Positions 35,301 to 44,288 of a stretch of 64,000 nt of DNA are shown piece after piece. Both the position numbers and the translations under genes were made by a program. Each line of letters begins with the position of its first letter. Position 1 is the first letter of the stretch. This DNA is from an uncultured Eubacterium sp. (GTDB lineage Bacteria; Bacillota; Clostridia; Lachnospirales; Lachnospiraceae), in assembly GCA_945939115.1 (NCBI GenBank), contig CAMEVC010000010.1, positions 1 through 64,000 on the forward strand. Direction: 5' to 3'. The notes beneath the pieces were generated by a model. It made no database searches and was not told the origin of the DNA. It saw only the letters and a program-made list of their open reading frames with translations.

Positions 35301-36701
35301 GTACTTGCAGGTAATTACTGGTATTTCCAGGGCTTTAATGTTACTAACTCAGCTAATGCTCAGAAGGGTATTCAGCTTTCAGGTAAGTATTGTACAATAG
35401 ATAATGTACTGGCTTATCATAATGGTAACACTGGTATTCAGATAAGCAGATATCTTACGACAGATGAATATGATATGTGGCCAGCATATAACTTAGTTCT
35501 TAACTGTACATCATATGGTAACGCAGATGCAGGTTATGAAGACGCAGATGGTTTTGCTGCTAAGTTAACAGTTGGTGATGGTAATGTATTCGATGGATGT
35601 ATCGCATACAACAATGCTGATGACGGATGGGATCTTTTCGCAAAGGTTCAGACAGGTTCAATCGGTTCAGTTACAATTAAGAATTCTGTAGCATATGCTA
35701 ATGGTTACCTTGAGGATGGTACTAATGCCGGTAATGGTAACGGTTTCAAACTTGGTGGTGACAGTATGTCAGGTAAGCATGTACTTGAAAACTGTGTAGC
35801 ATTTGATAATAAGGCAAAGGGTATTGATTCTAACTCTTGTCCGGATATCATTGTAAAGAGTTGTACAACATTTAATAATGGATCATACAATATTGCTCTT
35901 TATACTAATACTGCTAAAAACACAGATTTTGCAGCTAATGGCGTTCTTTCATACAGAACTCAGAATCTTGCCCAGGATGAGCAGTTCAAATTACTTGGTA
36001 AACAGGATGCTACTAAGGTAGATAATGATACAAACTATTTCTGGAATTATGAAGGTAAAGCTGCTAAGAATTCAGCTACTACTGTTAAATCTGATTGGTT
36101 CGTATCAACAGATACAGGAATGGATTATTCATCCCATGTTTATTCTGCAACTAAGGTTACAAGAAATGCAGATAATACAATTAATATGAATGATCTTCTT
36201 GTAGTTACAGACAAGGTTCCAGCAAATGTTGGTGCTAGAATGACAGGTACAGCTTCTGGCAAGATTAATGTTCCAGAGGGAATTAAAGGACATAAGACGA
36301 TATCTGTCACAGGAAATAATGTAGTTAAGGGTAATACAACTGATATTGCAGTTGTTAAGGGAACAGAGACAGAAATCGTATGGAAGATTGATGCAGATGT
36401 TTCGACATTTGATTATATTATGGTTGATGATGTTGTCCTTGATAAGTCAAAGTATACAGTAACAAGTGGATCAACAGTTGTTACATTTAAGGCTTCTTAT
36501 ATTAAAGGCTTAGGTGCTGGTGAGCATACATTTAGAGCATACTTCACAGATGGATACATTGCTGAGACTAAACTTGAGGTTCTTCCTAAGACAGGAGACT
36601 TTGGTAGCAATATGCTTCCATTATATGCAGGACTTATGCTCGTAGCTTTACTTGCAGCAGCATTCATTCTTATCGCAGAGAAGAAGAGAAAGAGAGCTTA
36701 A
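32376..36701 (+). CDS. Cell-wall-anchored pectate lyase, PL9-type beta-helix, modular
   Basis: A 1441-residue secreted protein. Signal peptide about 1-38 (ending ANA), two nearly identical modules (about 42-165 and 181-304) resembling carbohydrate-binding or accessory domains, two fibronectin-III-like domains (about 325-510), a concanavalin/LamG-like region (about 540-775) and a right-handed parallel beta-helix (about 895-1230) of PL9 pectate lyase type. The helix has DADGFAAKL and NADDGWDLFAK (about 1057-1091), matching the calcium-binding aspartates and catalytic lysine region of Pel9A, then GNGNGFKLGG. LPKTG (1403-1407), a membrane helix and KKRKR end form a sortase signal. The ATG at 32376 has AAGGAGG five bases upstream. 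It probably cleaves polygalacturonate at the cell surface. Confidence 0.88.
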   Translation: MKKGKKILAAFLAALMVVGIMPFTMFSGLFSSKANAAEDNVITFDASVELANLDKSATIAEGTKYADGFFTTVGSTKRANMDVYAIDIGKKAENGISFVVPEGYAASVTITARGAGSGKPGGVTLNSVSKAFDASTPEEQSWKDLSAGSYTITADATNGGTRITKIVVKLTKVVVLEDKTATFDASVELANLDKSATIAEGTKYADGFFTTVGSTKRANMDVYAIDIGKKAENGISFVVPEGYAASVTITARGAGSGKPGGVTLNSVSKAFDASTPEEQSWKDLSAGSYTITADATNGGTRITKIVVKMTAAGSTTVRKDWAEVSNPAITNIKQENGKVIVEFNAVVGDDGADKVTVTMTDVAGNQTIKSSAKEGVSASVEFSPSASGKYTFAISASRENETDKAGNTAEFDFELPLSAPSINSATSMGDGKVSIVWQSVKEATSYNVYVDGKNVGSTKDTSYEVSGLTVGTKYEFAVEAVRETPAATSEQSKISATATADAKQVWGYIVYGNGANESNSAYEGSVNETGSVTLTSGKLTDGKFTGSGNNGKLVPASFDGLNFYYTSVPTSLNFTLRAKVTVDQWWLSNGQEGFGLMAADKLGGSGWNNSYMAVVSKSEYYWNEEEGKVTNDTTALKVSQKIGIASQEKKGLNKDNIGAIENNDTETTKQFISTMYPLEQRYAANVNLIGNATKDVADTIENPITEMYLTIQKNNTGYFVTYESVDGSYSTTKKYYDTDILSQLDSDNVYVGFFTSRYAQATFSDVTFSTINPADDAPAEEKPIEELVTNAAFNSKTATGTSEYEFRFTANCDGVLSIKDADGNDVATDVAVAANTVVKPATITLTPGKNKFTYVFTPNADYIPEKDMVMSSYEPIEGTFTVTYRTYGVENQSLYVAPDKYGVGTKEDPMSIYDAVKYVQPGQTIVVMEGTYYLDKTVKVERGVDGTAEKPIQMVADPEASSRPVFDFQGICAGMVLAGNYWYFQGFNVTNSANAQKGIQLSGKYCTIDNVLAYHNGNTGIQISRYLTTDEYDMWPAYNLVLNCTSYGNADAGYEDADGFAAKLTVGDGNVFDGCIAYNNADDGWDLFAKVQTGSIGSVTIKNSVAYANGYLEDGTNAGNGNGFKLGGDSMSGKHVLENCVAFDNKAKGIDSNSCPDIIVKSCTTFNNGSYNIALYTNTAKNTDFAANGVLSYRTQNLAQDEQFKLLGKQDATKVDNDTNYFWNYEGKAAKNSATTVKSDWFVSTDTGMDYSSHVYSATKVTRNADNTINMNDLLVVTDKVPANVGARMTGTASGKINVPEGIKGHKTISVTGNNVVKGNTTDIAVVKGTETEIVWKIDADVSTFDYIMVDDVVLDKSKYTVTSGSTVVTFKASYIKGLGAGEHTFRAYFTDGYIAETKLEVLPKTGDFGSNMLPLYAGLMLVALLAAAFILIAEKKRKRA
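32500..33290 (+). repeat. Near-identical tandem duplication inside the first lyase gene
   Basis: About 374 bases (32500-32873) are repeated at a 417-base offset (32917-33290). I found one base difference near the start of the copies and a few at the extreme end; the rest reads identical, including all synonymous sites. The duplication must be very recent or kept uniform by gene conversion. Confidence 0.9.
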
Positions 36702-36733
36702 TATAAGCCGCATAATTAAATAGTATTATTTAG

Positions 36734-36766
36734 CTGAGACTCGGAATTCCGGGTCTCAGTTTTTTG
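36734..36766 (+). terminator. Terminator of the first pectate lyase gene
   Basis: CTGAGAC ... GTCTCAG stem with inner CGG/CCG pairing, followed by six T residues, 33 bases after the stop codon. Confidence 0.9.
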
Positions 36767-36782
36767 GTGGTGAATTAAATTT

Positions 36783-36848
36783 GTACAGAAGGATGATAAG
36801 GATAAGCTCCATGAGTAGGAGAGGGATGTAGCCAAGTACTGGAAAGAG
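36783..36848 (+). pseudogene. Remnant of an Rpn-family gene
   Basis: About 60 bases match the intact-frame region near 48339-48400 of the third Rpn-type gene with a single difference, C to T, that turns a Gln codon into TAG (KDDKDKLHE-stop-ERDVAKYWKE). Flanking sequence does not match. This is a dead fragment, evidence of earlier Rpn insertion or recombination between the lyase genes. Confidence 0.8.
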
Positions 36849-36898
36849 ATAGTGCCGGGACTGGGAATGATGATATTTTACAGTGGATGAATTATTAC

Positions 36899-36932
36899 AG
36901 CTGGCAGACAGGATAAAACCTGAATGCCAGCT
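36899..36932. repeat. 34-base hairpin, copy 1
   Basis: AGCTGGCA ... TGCCAGCT outer stem with an inner CAGG ... CCTG pair around ATAAAA. The same 34 bases occur at 42207-42240. Here it follows the Rpn remnant rather than a gene. Confidence 0.8.
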
Positions 36933-37143
36933 ATATATTTTATAAAAATTGTGCAATATTTATATTGCGATTTTCGAACTTGTTTACGCCGTTTTTGTAA
37001 AATAGCATTATCATAATCTTTTATATTATTATAAGAACCATAAACTAACTTCAAAGACATAATAAAATTAAAAAGTTGTGAATGTTGCACAATTGGTAAA
37101 TGCGTAGATATTAATTTGTGCAACATGATTACTAAAAGAGTTG

Positions 37144-37173
37144 TTGACGATTTAAGAAATATTGTGGTAGAAT
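37144..37173 (+). promoter_or_regulatory. Predicted promoter and operator of the second lyase gene
   Basis: TTGACG, 18-base spacer, TAGAAT. The right arm of the GTTGCACAA inverted repeat ends 19 bases upstream of the -35 box, a suitable place for an activator or repressor. Confidence 0.5.
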
Positions 37174-37248
37174 TATTGATAAATTATGGAAGCAGATTCA
37201 GTTTATATATAATAATTGGATTTTCTTCACGGAAACAAGGAGGATATT

Positions 37249-40200
37249 ATGAGAAGGAAGACGAAAAAAGTCATAGCTTCTGTTATGGCTGCTCTTATGA
37301 TGTTAAGTCTTGCCCCAGTATCAGCATTTAATGGCGTGTTAGTCAATGATGTTGTTGCTGCTGATTTGGATTATGAGGGACTTGATTTGACCGGGGGTGT
37401 TGTAGCGGGAGAAAGTTTTTGTGGTTCTCTTGGATTACAGTCACTTACAACTGCTGATTATAGTGCATCAGCAAAATCAATTGATGGAACATCTTACCCG
37501 GGTTACATTAATTTTACATCTAATACTGATGGTAAAAATGGGTCAATTCCAACTAAGAATGCATATAAGATACAACCAACTAAGAATGGTGATATGTCTA
37601 TTGCATTTAAACTTAATAGTGGAAGAACGTTCTATCTTGTTAAGGAAGATGGGACAGTAGTTGCTACCGTTGCTAATTCTGGTAGTAGTTCTGCATTTTA
37701 TACTAAGACTTTTTCTTTGACAGCAGGAGAGACTTATTACATGTATTCAGGTGGCAATAAGCTCTTCCTATATGGAGTAGAATGGAATGGTAAAGCTGAG
37801 GCAGAGAGTGATGTACCTATGGGTGCTAAGACAGGTGGACAGGTTGATACCACTTCCAATGGTAACATTACTTATCTTGGAGCCTTTAATGAAGATAAAG
37901 ATAGTGGCAATAATATGATTAAGGCATCAGCTAAGCATGGTACAACCGATATATTTACATCCGCTACAGATAAGACCTTAAAGGATAGTATAGCTATAAC
38001 TAAGGGTGCAATAAAGTATGAGCCGGAAGAGAATGGTTTACTTATTCTTAATGTTAAGATTAACAAGAACAGCGCAACAGATAATAAGCCATTCTATGTT
38101 ATTAGTGTATCTCCAACAGGGAAAACAACTCTGGTTGATTATCAGACAGTAAGTGCTTCATATTATGGAATAATGGAGATAGATGTAAAGGCTGGCTTTA
38201 CATATTACATTGGACAGGCTGGAAACAGCTTTACAGTATTTAAGATGGTTACAGTAAAGGGCACAATATATGATGTAACACCTTGGGATGAAGTTGAGAC
38301 CCCGGTTATAACAGATGTTGTTGCAGCAACAGAAGGATTTAGTGTTACAGTTAGTGGTGTTGTAGATAAATATAAAGGTGCTGAGAACATTGTTGTTACA
38401 ATGCTTCACAATGGCGGACAGGCTGGTGAAACAACAATCACTAAGTCAAAGGGAGAAACAACTGTTTCTTTCACAGCCTATGACAGTGGAGCTTACACAT
38501 TTGTAGCTACAGCTCAGAGAACAGGTTGCCCAGATAAGATTTCTGATACATTTACTAATGAGGCATCAACTAACTTTATTCTTGGTGTGAGAAAACCTGT
38601 TATTTCATGGGCACAGAACAAAGGAAACGGCACAGTTTATCTTGACTGGGTTAATATTTCAGACGCGTCTGATTATACATTGTCATACAAGGAGAAAGGT
38701 GCTGAAGACAGCACAGCAGTTAAGGTAGAGAATATTAAGAATGGAGATTATACTGTTGATGGTCTTACAGTAGATAAGACTTATACATTCAGTGTAACTG
38801 CAAACAGGGCTGATGGCAGAAGTTCAGAAGCAGCAACAAAGGATGTTACTGTTACAGCAGGTGAAGATCAGAACTGGTATATCTCTACAGTTGGTTCTGC
38901 ACAGGTAACAGAGGCTACAATTACGAAAGAAGATAACACAACTAATGAGATTAAGTTAGAGAGTGGTGATACTGCTAAGACGAAAGCTGATACAGTAGAG
39001 GCGGATGACATTAGCAACACTAAGGGAAGCATAGCATTAAAGGGTCAGACATCTGGTAAGATTTCTGATGATGAAGATGGATTTTCTTACTATTATACTA
39101 AGGTAGACCCAGAGACAGAAAACTTTGAGATTTCAGCTACATTTACTATTACTGATACATCTCTTACACCTGATAACCAGACAGGTTTTGGTGTGGTTGT
39201 AGCTGATATTATTGGAACTAATTTCTGGGGTAAGCCAGATTACACACACAAGTATTTCAACTACTTCAGTTCACTTCTTTTCAGTGCTACAAAGCAGGAT
39301 GCACCTGTTATGAGAAGCATAACAGGTTATACTTCATCTGATACATCTAATAAGGATGGTGTTGAGAGAGTTAATTCTAATATTAAATTTAGTGATTTGC
39401 GAGATAGTACAAAGAGTGATTCGTCATCACCTAATTATATAAAAGATGCATATGCAATGTATGAGAAAGGTAAAGTATATACATTTACTGTAAAGAAGAC
39501 GGATGATGGTTATGAGGCAACAGCTACTTCCAATAAGGGGACTCAGACACAAAAGCTTTCAGCTAATGATTTTACTTCTGTTCAGGAAGATGGAACGGTA
39601 TGTGTAGGTATCATGGTTTCCAGAAAGATAAGTGTTGATGTTACCAACATTACATTTACAAAAAGTGCAAGTAAGGGACTTGCTACAGAGGAGAAAGTAG
39701 AAGACAAGATTACGCCGTCATTTACTGTTTATTCTTCTGGTACATGCGGAGCAGACGAGTATGAGTATATCGCAGTTCCTAACTGCGCTGGTACTATGAC
39801 AGTTTCTTCATCAGCTGGCGGCGATGCAGTGGTTAAAGAAGTTACTGCAGATGAAGTTGTAAGAGTGAATGTTCCTGTTAATGAGGGTTCTAATACTATT
39901 ACAGCTAAATTCGCTCCAAAGGCAGCAGATAATATTAAGTCAACAGATGAAGTTTCTAAAGATACAACGGTAACACACAAACAGTATGGTTATGATGGCC
40001 ATAGTATTATTGTTTCTGTGGATGGTAAGTCGACAGGTGATGGAACAGCAGAGAATCCTCTTGATCTTAATACTGCACTTTCATATGCAAGACCAGGTCA
40101 GACTATTATAATGAAGAATGGTAAATATACAACATGGGGAACAATTCCAAGAAGTGTGAGCGGAACAGCACAGAAGCCAATTACATTAGTGGCTGAGTCA

Positions 40201-42168
40201 GTTTCAACTGATGGTGAGAATGGAGTTGTTATGTCAGGGGCAGGACTTTCTGTTATAGGAAGTTACTGGCATGTATATGGAATCTATGTTAAGGATTCTA
40301 CTGGAGTTGGTATTCAAGTAAGCGGTAATTATAACACAATTGAAATGTGTACTGTTGAACATTCAGCTAACAGCGGTATTCAGTTAAGCAGAAGCGGAAG
40401 TGCTGATAACACAGCGGGTATCAAGGGCAAGTTATGGCCAACAGGCAATCTTGTAAAGAACTGTGAGTCATTTGATAACTGCGATAGTGGAAGAAATGAT
40501 GCCGATGGATTTGCGGCTAAGCTTACATGTGGCGAGGATAATAAGTTCTATGGTTGTATTTCACATAATAATATTGATGATGGCTGGGATTTATATGCTA
40601 AGTCTGTATCAGGTATGATTGGTGTTGTAACAATAGAGAACTGTGTGGCATATAACAATGGATGGTTAACATTTGAAGACCCTAAGAAAGTTGGTTATGG
40701 TGAAGGAAATGGATTTAAGTTAGGTGGAGGTTACCTTAAGGGTGGTCATAAGCTTATCAATTGTGTAGCATTTGGTAATCATGCAAAGGGTATTACAAGT
40801 AACAGTTGTCCAGATATTTCAATTACAAGTTGTACAGCATATGGCAATGGTAATGCATCATCTTACAGTATTGGTCTTAATGCTATGACTTCAGCACTTA
40901 AAGAATGGAAGGTTAAGGGTCTTATCTCAATGACAGATTCATCAAAGACAACAAATGCGGATTTGATTCCATTCTCACAGCATGGTGCAGATAATTATAT
41001 TTATAACGGTTCTGAATCATACAATAATTTAGGTGAAAAGGCTACAAATGACTGGTTCGAAAGTGTTGATATGACAAAGGTTCCTACAAGAAATGTAAAT
41101 GGAACAATTAATATGAACGGATTACTTGTTATAAAGTCTGGTGCACTTGCAGATGGTGTGGGCGCAAGACTTGATACAACAAGTGAGGCAGCTATAAGTG
41201 TTATGCCTGAGGCTGTTTCAAGTGACCATGTATATGGTGAATGGACAGTTACTAAGAAGCCAACATGTACAGAGAAGGGTTCAGAACATAGATTATGTAC
41301 AATTTGCGGATATGAGGAAACAAGAGAGGTTGAAGCTCTGGGTCATGAATACAGTAAAGAATTCACAGTTGATAAGGAAGCAACTACATTAGAGGAAGGC
41401 TCAAAGTCACATCATTGTACACGTGAAGGCTGTACAGCTATAACTGATGTAACTGTTATTCCAAAGCTTGAGGCACCTAAGGCTGGTGATATCATAACTG
41501 AAGTCTCAGGAGATATGAAAGACTCAGCAAAGGTTGAAGGAACTGAAAAGCCAGAGGATGTAACTGAATTTACAGCATCAGAGATTGAGGCTATTAATAA
41601 TGGTGCAACTGCCAAGATTGAAGTAAATGTTGAGGATGTTTCTGAGACAGTTTCTAAAGAAGATAAAGATAAGGTTAATGATACATTAAAGAATAATACT
41701 TCAATTAAGGACAAGAATTATGAGGTCGGTTCTTATATAGATATTGAAGTAATTAAAAAGATTGGAAATAATGTTACAAAGCTTGGTACAACAGTTAAGG
41801 AATTACAGTTTGTGTTAAATCTTCCAGACAATCTTATTAATAAAGATTCATCTAAGGTAAGAACATATAAGGTATTAAGAATTCACGATGGTAATGTAGA
41901 TATTCTTGATGCTGTATTCGATGCAGAGACGGGCAAGCTTAGCTTTAAGTCAGATAAGTTCTCTACATACGCTATTATCTATAACGATGCGGTAATAGAG
42001 GATAAGGGTGGTAATACTGGTTCTAATGGTTCTGATGGTTCATCAGAGCAGGCTCCACCAGCACAGACAGGGGATTCAATGAATGCAGCACCATTTGCTC
42101 TTGCAATGATTATTTCAGCAGGATTCATCATTCTTGCATTTTCAAGAAAGAGAAGATGGGTAAAGTGA
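37249..42168 (+). CDS. Second cell-wall-anchored PL9-type pectate lyase, modular
   Basis: A 1639-residue secreted protein, paralogous in architecture to the upstream lyase. Signal peptide about 1-37 (ending VAA), two N-terminal beta-sandwich modules (about 40-190 and 195-335), fibronectin-III-like domains (about 345-540), a concanavalin-like region (about 600-810) and a PL9-type beta-helix (about 905-1215) with DADGFAAKL (1084-1092), NIDDGWDLYAK and GEGNGFKLGG. Then come two short Cys-containing repeats (CTICGYEE, EALGHEY) common in Firmicutes surface proteins, and a beta-rich domain. The C-terminus is a sortase-like signal with PAQTG (1604-1608) in place of LPXTG, a membrane helix and RKRRW. 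AAGGAGG precedes the ATG. Neighbouring paralogues suggest division of labour on pectins. Confidence 0.88.
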   Translation: MRRKTKKVIASVMAALMMLSLAPVSAFNGVLVNDVVAADLDYEGLDLTGGVVAGESFCGSLGLQSLTTADYSASAKSIDGTSYPGYINFTSNTDGKNGSIPTKNAYKIQPTKNGDMSIAFKLNSGRTFYLVKEDGTVVATVANSGSSSAFYTKTFSLTAGETYYMYSGGNKLFLYGVEWNGKAEAESDVPMGAKTGGQVDTTSNGNITYLGAFNEDKDSGNNMIKASAKHGTTDIFTSATDKTLKDSIAITKGAIKYEPEENGLLILNVKINKNSATDNKPFYVISVSPTGKTTLVDYQTVSASYYGIMEIDVKAGFTYYIGQAGNSFTVFKMVTVKGTIYDVTPWDEVETPVITDVVAATEGFSVTVSGVVDKYKGAENIVVTMLHNGGQAGETTITKSKGETTVSFTAYDSGAYTFVATAQRTGCPDKISDTFTNEASTNFILGVRKPVISWAQNKGNGTVYLDWVNISDASDYTLSYKEKGAEDSTAVKVENIKNGDYTVDGLTVDKTYTFSVTANRADGRSSEAATKDVTVTAGEDQNWYISTVGSAQVTEATITKEDNTTNEIKLESGDTAKTKADTVEADDISNTKGSIALKGQTSGKISDDEDGFSYYYTKVDPETENFEISATFTITDTSLTPDNQTGFGVVVADIIGTNFWGKPDYTHKYFNYFSSLLFSATKQDAPVMRSITGYTSSDTSNKDGVERVNSNIKFSDLRDSTKSDSSSPNYIKDAYAMYEKGKVYTFTVKKTDDGYEATATSNKGTQTQKLSANDFTSVQEDGTVCVGIMVSRKISVDVTNITFTKSASKGLATEEKVEDKITPSFTVYSSGTCGADEYEYIAVPNCAGTMTVSSSAGGDAVVKEVTADEVVRVNVPVNEGSNTITAKFAPKAADNIKSTDEVSKDTTVTHKQYGYDGHSIIVSVDGKSTGDGTAENPLDLNTALSYARPGQTIIMKNGKYTTWGTIPRSVSGTAQKPITLVAESVSTDGENGVVMSGAGLSVIGSYWHVYGIYVKDSTGVGIQVSGNYNTIEMCTVEHSANSGIQLSRSGSADNTAGIKGKLWPTGNLVKNCESFDNCDSGRNDADGFAAKLTCGEDNKFYGCISHNNIDDGWDLYAKSVSGMIGVVTIENCVAYNNGWLTFEDPKKVGYGEGNGFKLGGGYLKGGHKLINCVAFGNHAKGITSNSCPDISITSCTAYGNGNASSYSIGLNAMTSALKEWKVKGLISMTDSSKTTNADLIPFSQHGADNYIYNGSESYNNLGEKATNDWFESVDMTKVPTRNVNGTINMNGLLVIKSGALADGVGARLDTTSEAAISVMPEAVSSDHVYGEWTVTKKPTCTEKGSEHRLCTICGYEETREVEALGHEYSKEFTVDKEATTLEEGSKSHHCTREGCTAITDVTVIPKLEAPKAGDIITEVSGDMKDSAKVEGTEKPEDVTEFTASEIEAINNGATAKIEVNVEDVSETVSKEDKDKVNDTLKNNTSIKDKNYEVGSYIDIEVIKKIGNNVTKLGTTVKELQFVLNLPDNLINKDSSKVRTYKVLRIHDGNVDILDAVFDAETGKLSFKSDKFSTYAIIYNDAVIEDKGGNTGSNGSDGSSEQAPPAQTGDSMNAAPFALAMIISAGFIILAFSRKRRWVK

Positions 42169-42206
42169 TTCATGGATTACATTATTATAATTGATTAAAT
42201 CAGCAC

Positions 42207-42240
42207 AGCTGGCAGACAGGATAAAACCTGAATGCCAGCT
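42207..42240. terminator. 34-base hairpin, copy 2, terminator between convergent genes
   Basis: Identical to the hairpin at 36899-36932, here followed by GTGTTTTTAT. It lies between the second lyase and the convergent DUF4012 gene and can end both transcripts. Confidence 0.75.
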
Positions 42241-42264
42241 GTGTTTTTATAAGTATATTTAGTG

Positions 42265-44151
42265 TTATCTGTAGTTCTGTAGTGTAGGTGTAGAATTAAC
42301 TCCGAGAGGTGTTGTGACACCAGCTGCGGTAGTTACTTTATAGGTTACTTCTATATTTCCACCAGGTGCGATTGAGTTACCGAACATATATCCAACCTGA
42401 TGACCATTGTAGGTTCCCATATGAATCGCGCCACCATTGCTTGCATGGAAGTCTGAAACTGTTCCTCCAGCCGGAGCAAAAATGTGGATGTAGCCGGTTA
42501 TGGTTCCGCCGTAATTTCCAAGTATGTAATTGCCGGCGTTTATTTTGTCTGCACTGGTCAATGCATTGCCAAATGTTGCTTTAACTTCATATGTCCTTGT
42601 GCCATCATCATTAACTACCGGTTCACCAATCTCTGTATTGATGTCAAGGAACCAGCCGAGCTTACTAGGATCTGAAATACTGAAATATACGCCAGTTTCA
42701 GGATTTTCAGAATCATCATTAAGTCCTCCGGAACATACTGCATTCTTAACGAGCTGCTGTTCATTCTCATTTTCCATCCACATCATGATTGTGCGGTTCT
42801 TGGCACCGTCAGAGAATACTTTGTAGTAATCGCCGGCTTTCTTAACATCGAAGTCAGAGACAAGTTTAGCCATGGTTGCTTTAGCAGTCTCAGCAAAAAG
42901 TTCATCTACATAGTCACCGGCAGAAGCAGATGCTGATGCATTGAGATATTTGTAATAAAGGTCATACTGAAGAACTTTAGTAGCATTTTCACTCGTTAAT
43001 TCTGTGCCGTCAGAAAGAGTTACATTTCCAATGTAACCCAGAAGGCTCTGGATAATTGTTGGAGTCAAAGATACGACACCGTTTACATGTTCGGAATTCT
43101 TCTTCTCATATGCGAGAGCCCAGATATAAGCAACTCTCTCGAAATCAGGGTTAAAGCAGGCGTCTCTTGGCCCATTCATCCATGAACCAAAAAGTTCCCG
43201 CTCTTCTGCTGTTATATTGGCCTCCGATGGAGTATATGAGGCCAGTACTTTATATACACTTTTGAAATCCCCGATTGTAAGGATACCGTCCCTTATACGG
43301 ATTGTTCCTATAGAGCCAGGGAAACCGCCTGATGCACGAATCTCGGAAGAATTCTGGGCTGCAAGCAGATATGTCCTGTCTGAACCATCACCGACAAATG
43401 CTTTGAACAGTGGAAGGAATTCCTTCAGATTGTCATACGAACCTGTCATAGAGGCAATCTGTACCGAATAATCAGCAATCATGCTGTTTAAGCCCATTGG
43501 TAGGTCAATCTGGTTCATTGAATTAACTATATGGTCAATCTTCGGCTCAACATCTTCCAGAAGTGACAGGTAAGCGTTAATTGTAGTTATACTGAATCCG
43601 TCATCGACCTTTAGTCCGGATAACGGATAATCTGTAAATACCTGAGCTGTCGGTCTTGCAATATCGGTGGAAGCCTCGTCAACAAGAGCTAAAAGTTTCT
43701 TTACTGAATCAATATAGCCACGCAATTTAGGAACTTTGTAGGCTGTTTTCCATATTTTCTTGTCAAATGTTTTATTTAGATTGTCTATAGCAATATCAAG
43801 CTGGTCACAGGCCTGTGTTGTTGCGACCGGGTCCTGTGCTTTGAGACCTGCCATGACATTTTTCAAATCTGCCTTAAGAATGCCTGCCTGTTGCTTGAGG
43901 TCTGCAACCTCACGTTTGGCGACCTTGTAACCATAAGCTCCGCCAATTCCAAGTGCTATAAGAAGACAGACAATTATGCTGAGAGTAATAATAAGAGCTC
44001 GTCTGTGCTTTTTCTTGTGTTTTAAGTATTTATGTGAGTGGTGGTGTGTTTCAGAACCATAATGTGAACCGGAATCACCGTGGGAGCTGCTATGTGAATC
44101 AGGCTGTGGTTTCTTAGCAGGTTCCTTAGAATCTGAATATAATTCTTCCAT
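42265..44151 (-). CDS. DUF4012 membrane-anchored protein
   Basis: A 628-residue protein of the DUF4012 family. The N-terminus (about 1-50) is cytoplasmic, with a Ser/His-rich segment then a Lys/Arg block; a single TM follows (about 51-75), then a large extracellular domain. The family hallmark is AQNSSEIRASGGFPGSIG (about 263-280). Function is unknown; members are found near polysaccharide and surface-protein genes. The His-rich tail could bind metal. AAAGGAG lies 11 bases before the ATG. It converges with the second lyase gene and diverges from the ABC-F gene. Confidence 0.8.
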   Translation of the reverse strand: MEELYSDSKEPAKKPQPDSHSSSHGDSGSHYGSETHHHSHKYLKHKKKHRRALIITLSIIVCLLIALGIGGAYGYKVAKREVADLKQQAGILKADLKNVMAGLKAQDPVATTQACDQLDIAIDNLNKTFDKKIWKTAYKVPKLRGYIDSVKKLLALVDEASTDIARPTAQVFTDYPLSGLKVDDGFSITTINAYLSLLEDVEPKIDHIVNSMNQIDLPMGLNSMIADYSVQIASMTGSYDNLKEFLPLFKAFVGDGSDRTYLLAAQNSSEIRASGGFPGSIGTIRIRDGILTIGDFKSVYKVLASYTPSEANITAEERELFGSWMNGPRDACFNPDFERVAYIWALAYEKKNSEHVNGVVSLTPTIIQSLLGYIGNVTLSDGTELTSENATKVLQYDLYYKYLNASASASAGDYVDELFAETAKATMAKLVSDFDVKKAGDYYKVFSDGAKNRTIMMWMENENEQQLVKNAVCSGGLNDDSENPETGVYFSISDPSKLGWFLDINTEIGEPVVNDDGTRTYEVKATFGNALTSADKINAGNYILGNYGGTITGYIHIFAPAGGTVSDFHASNGGAIHMGTYNGHQVGYMFGNSIAPGGNIEVTYKVTTAAGVTTPLGVNSTPTLQNYR

Positions 44152-44288
44152 CTAATTATCTTCTCCTTTTTTCAAATATTTGTGTGTATAAATACAACTT
44201 GATAGTTTAACAGATATTTAAGGTATTTACAATATTAAGCGGGATAACTTATAATACTTTAAGATTTTAAATGAAAAGGATATGGAAT

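Larger units (their letters stand above)
36767..37248. other. Region between the two pectate lyase genes
   Basis: It holds a 66-base Rpn-gene remnant, a repeated hairpin, an inverted repeat TGTTGCACAA (37083-37092) / TTGTGCAACA (37116-37125), a related ATTGTGCAAT at 36948-36957, and the promoter of the second lyase. No gene was found. Confidence 0.5.
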
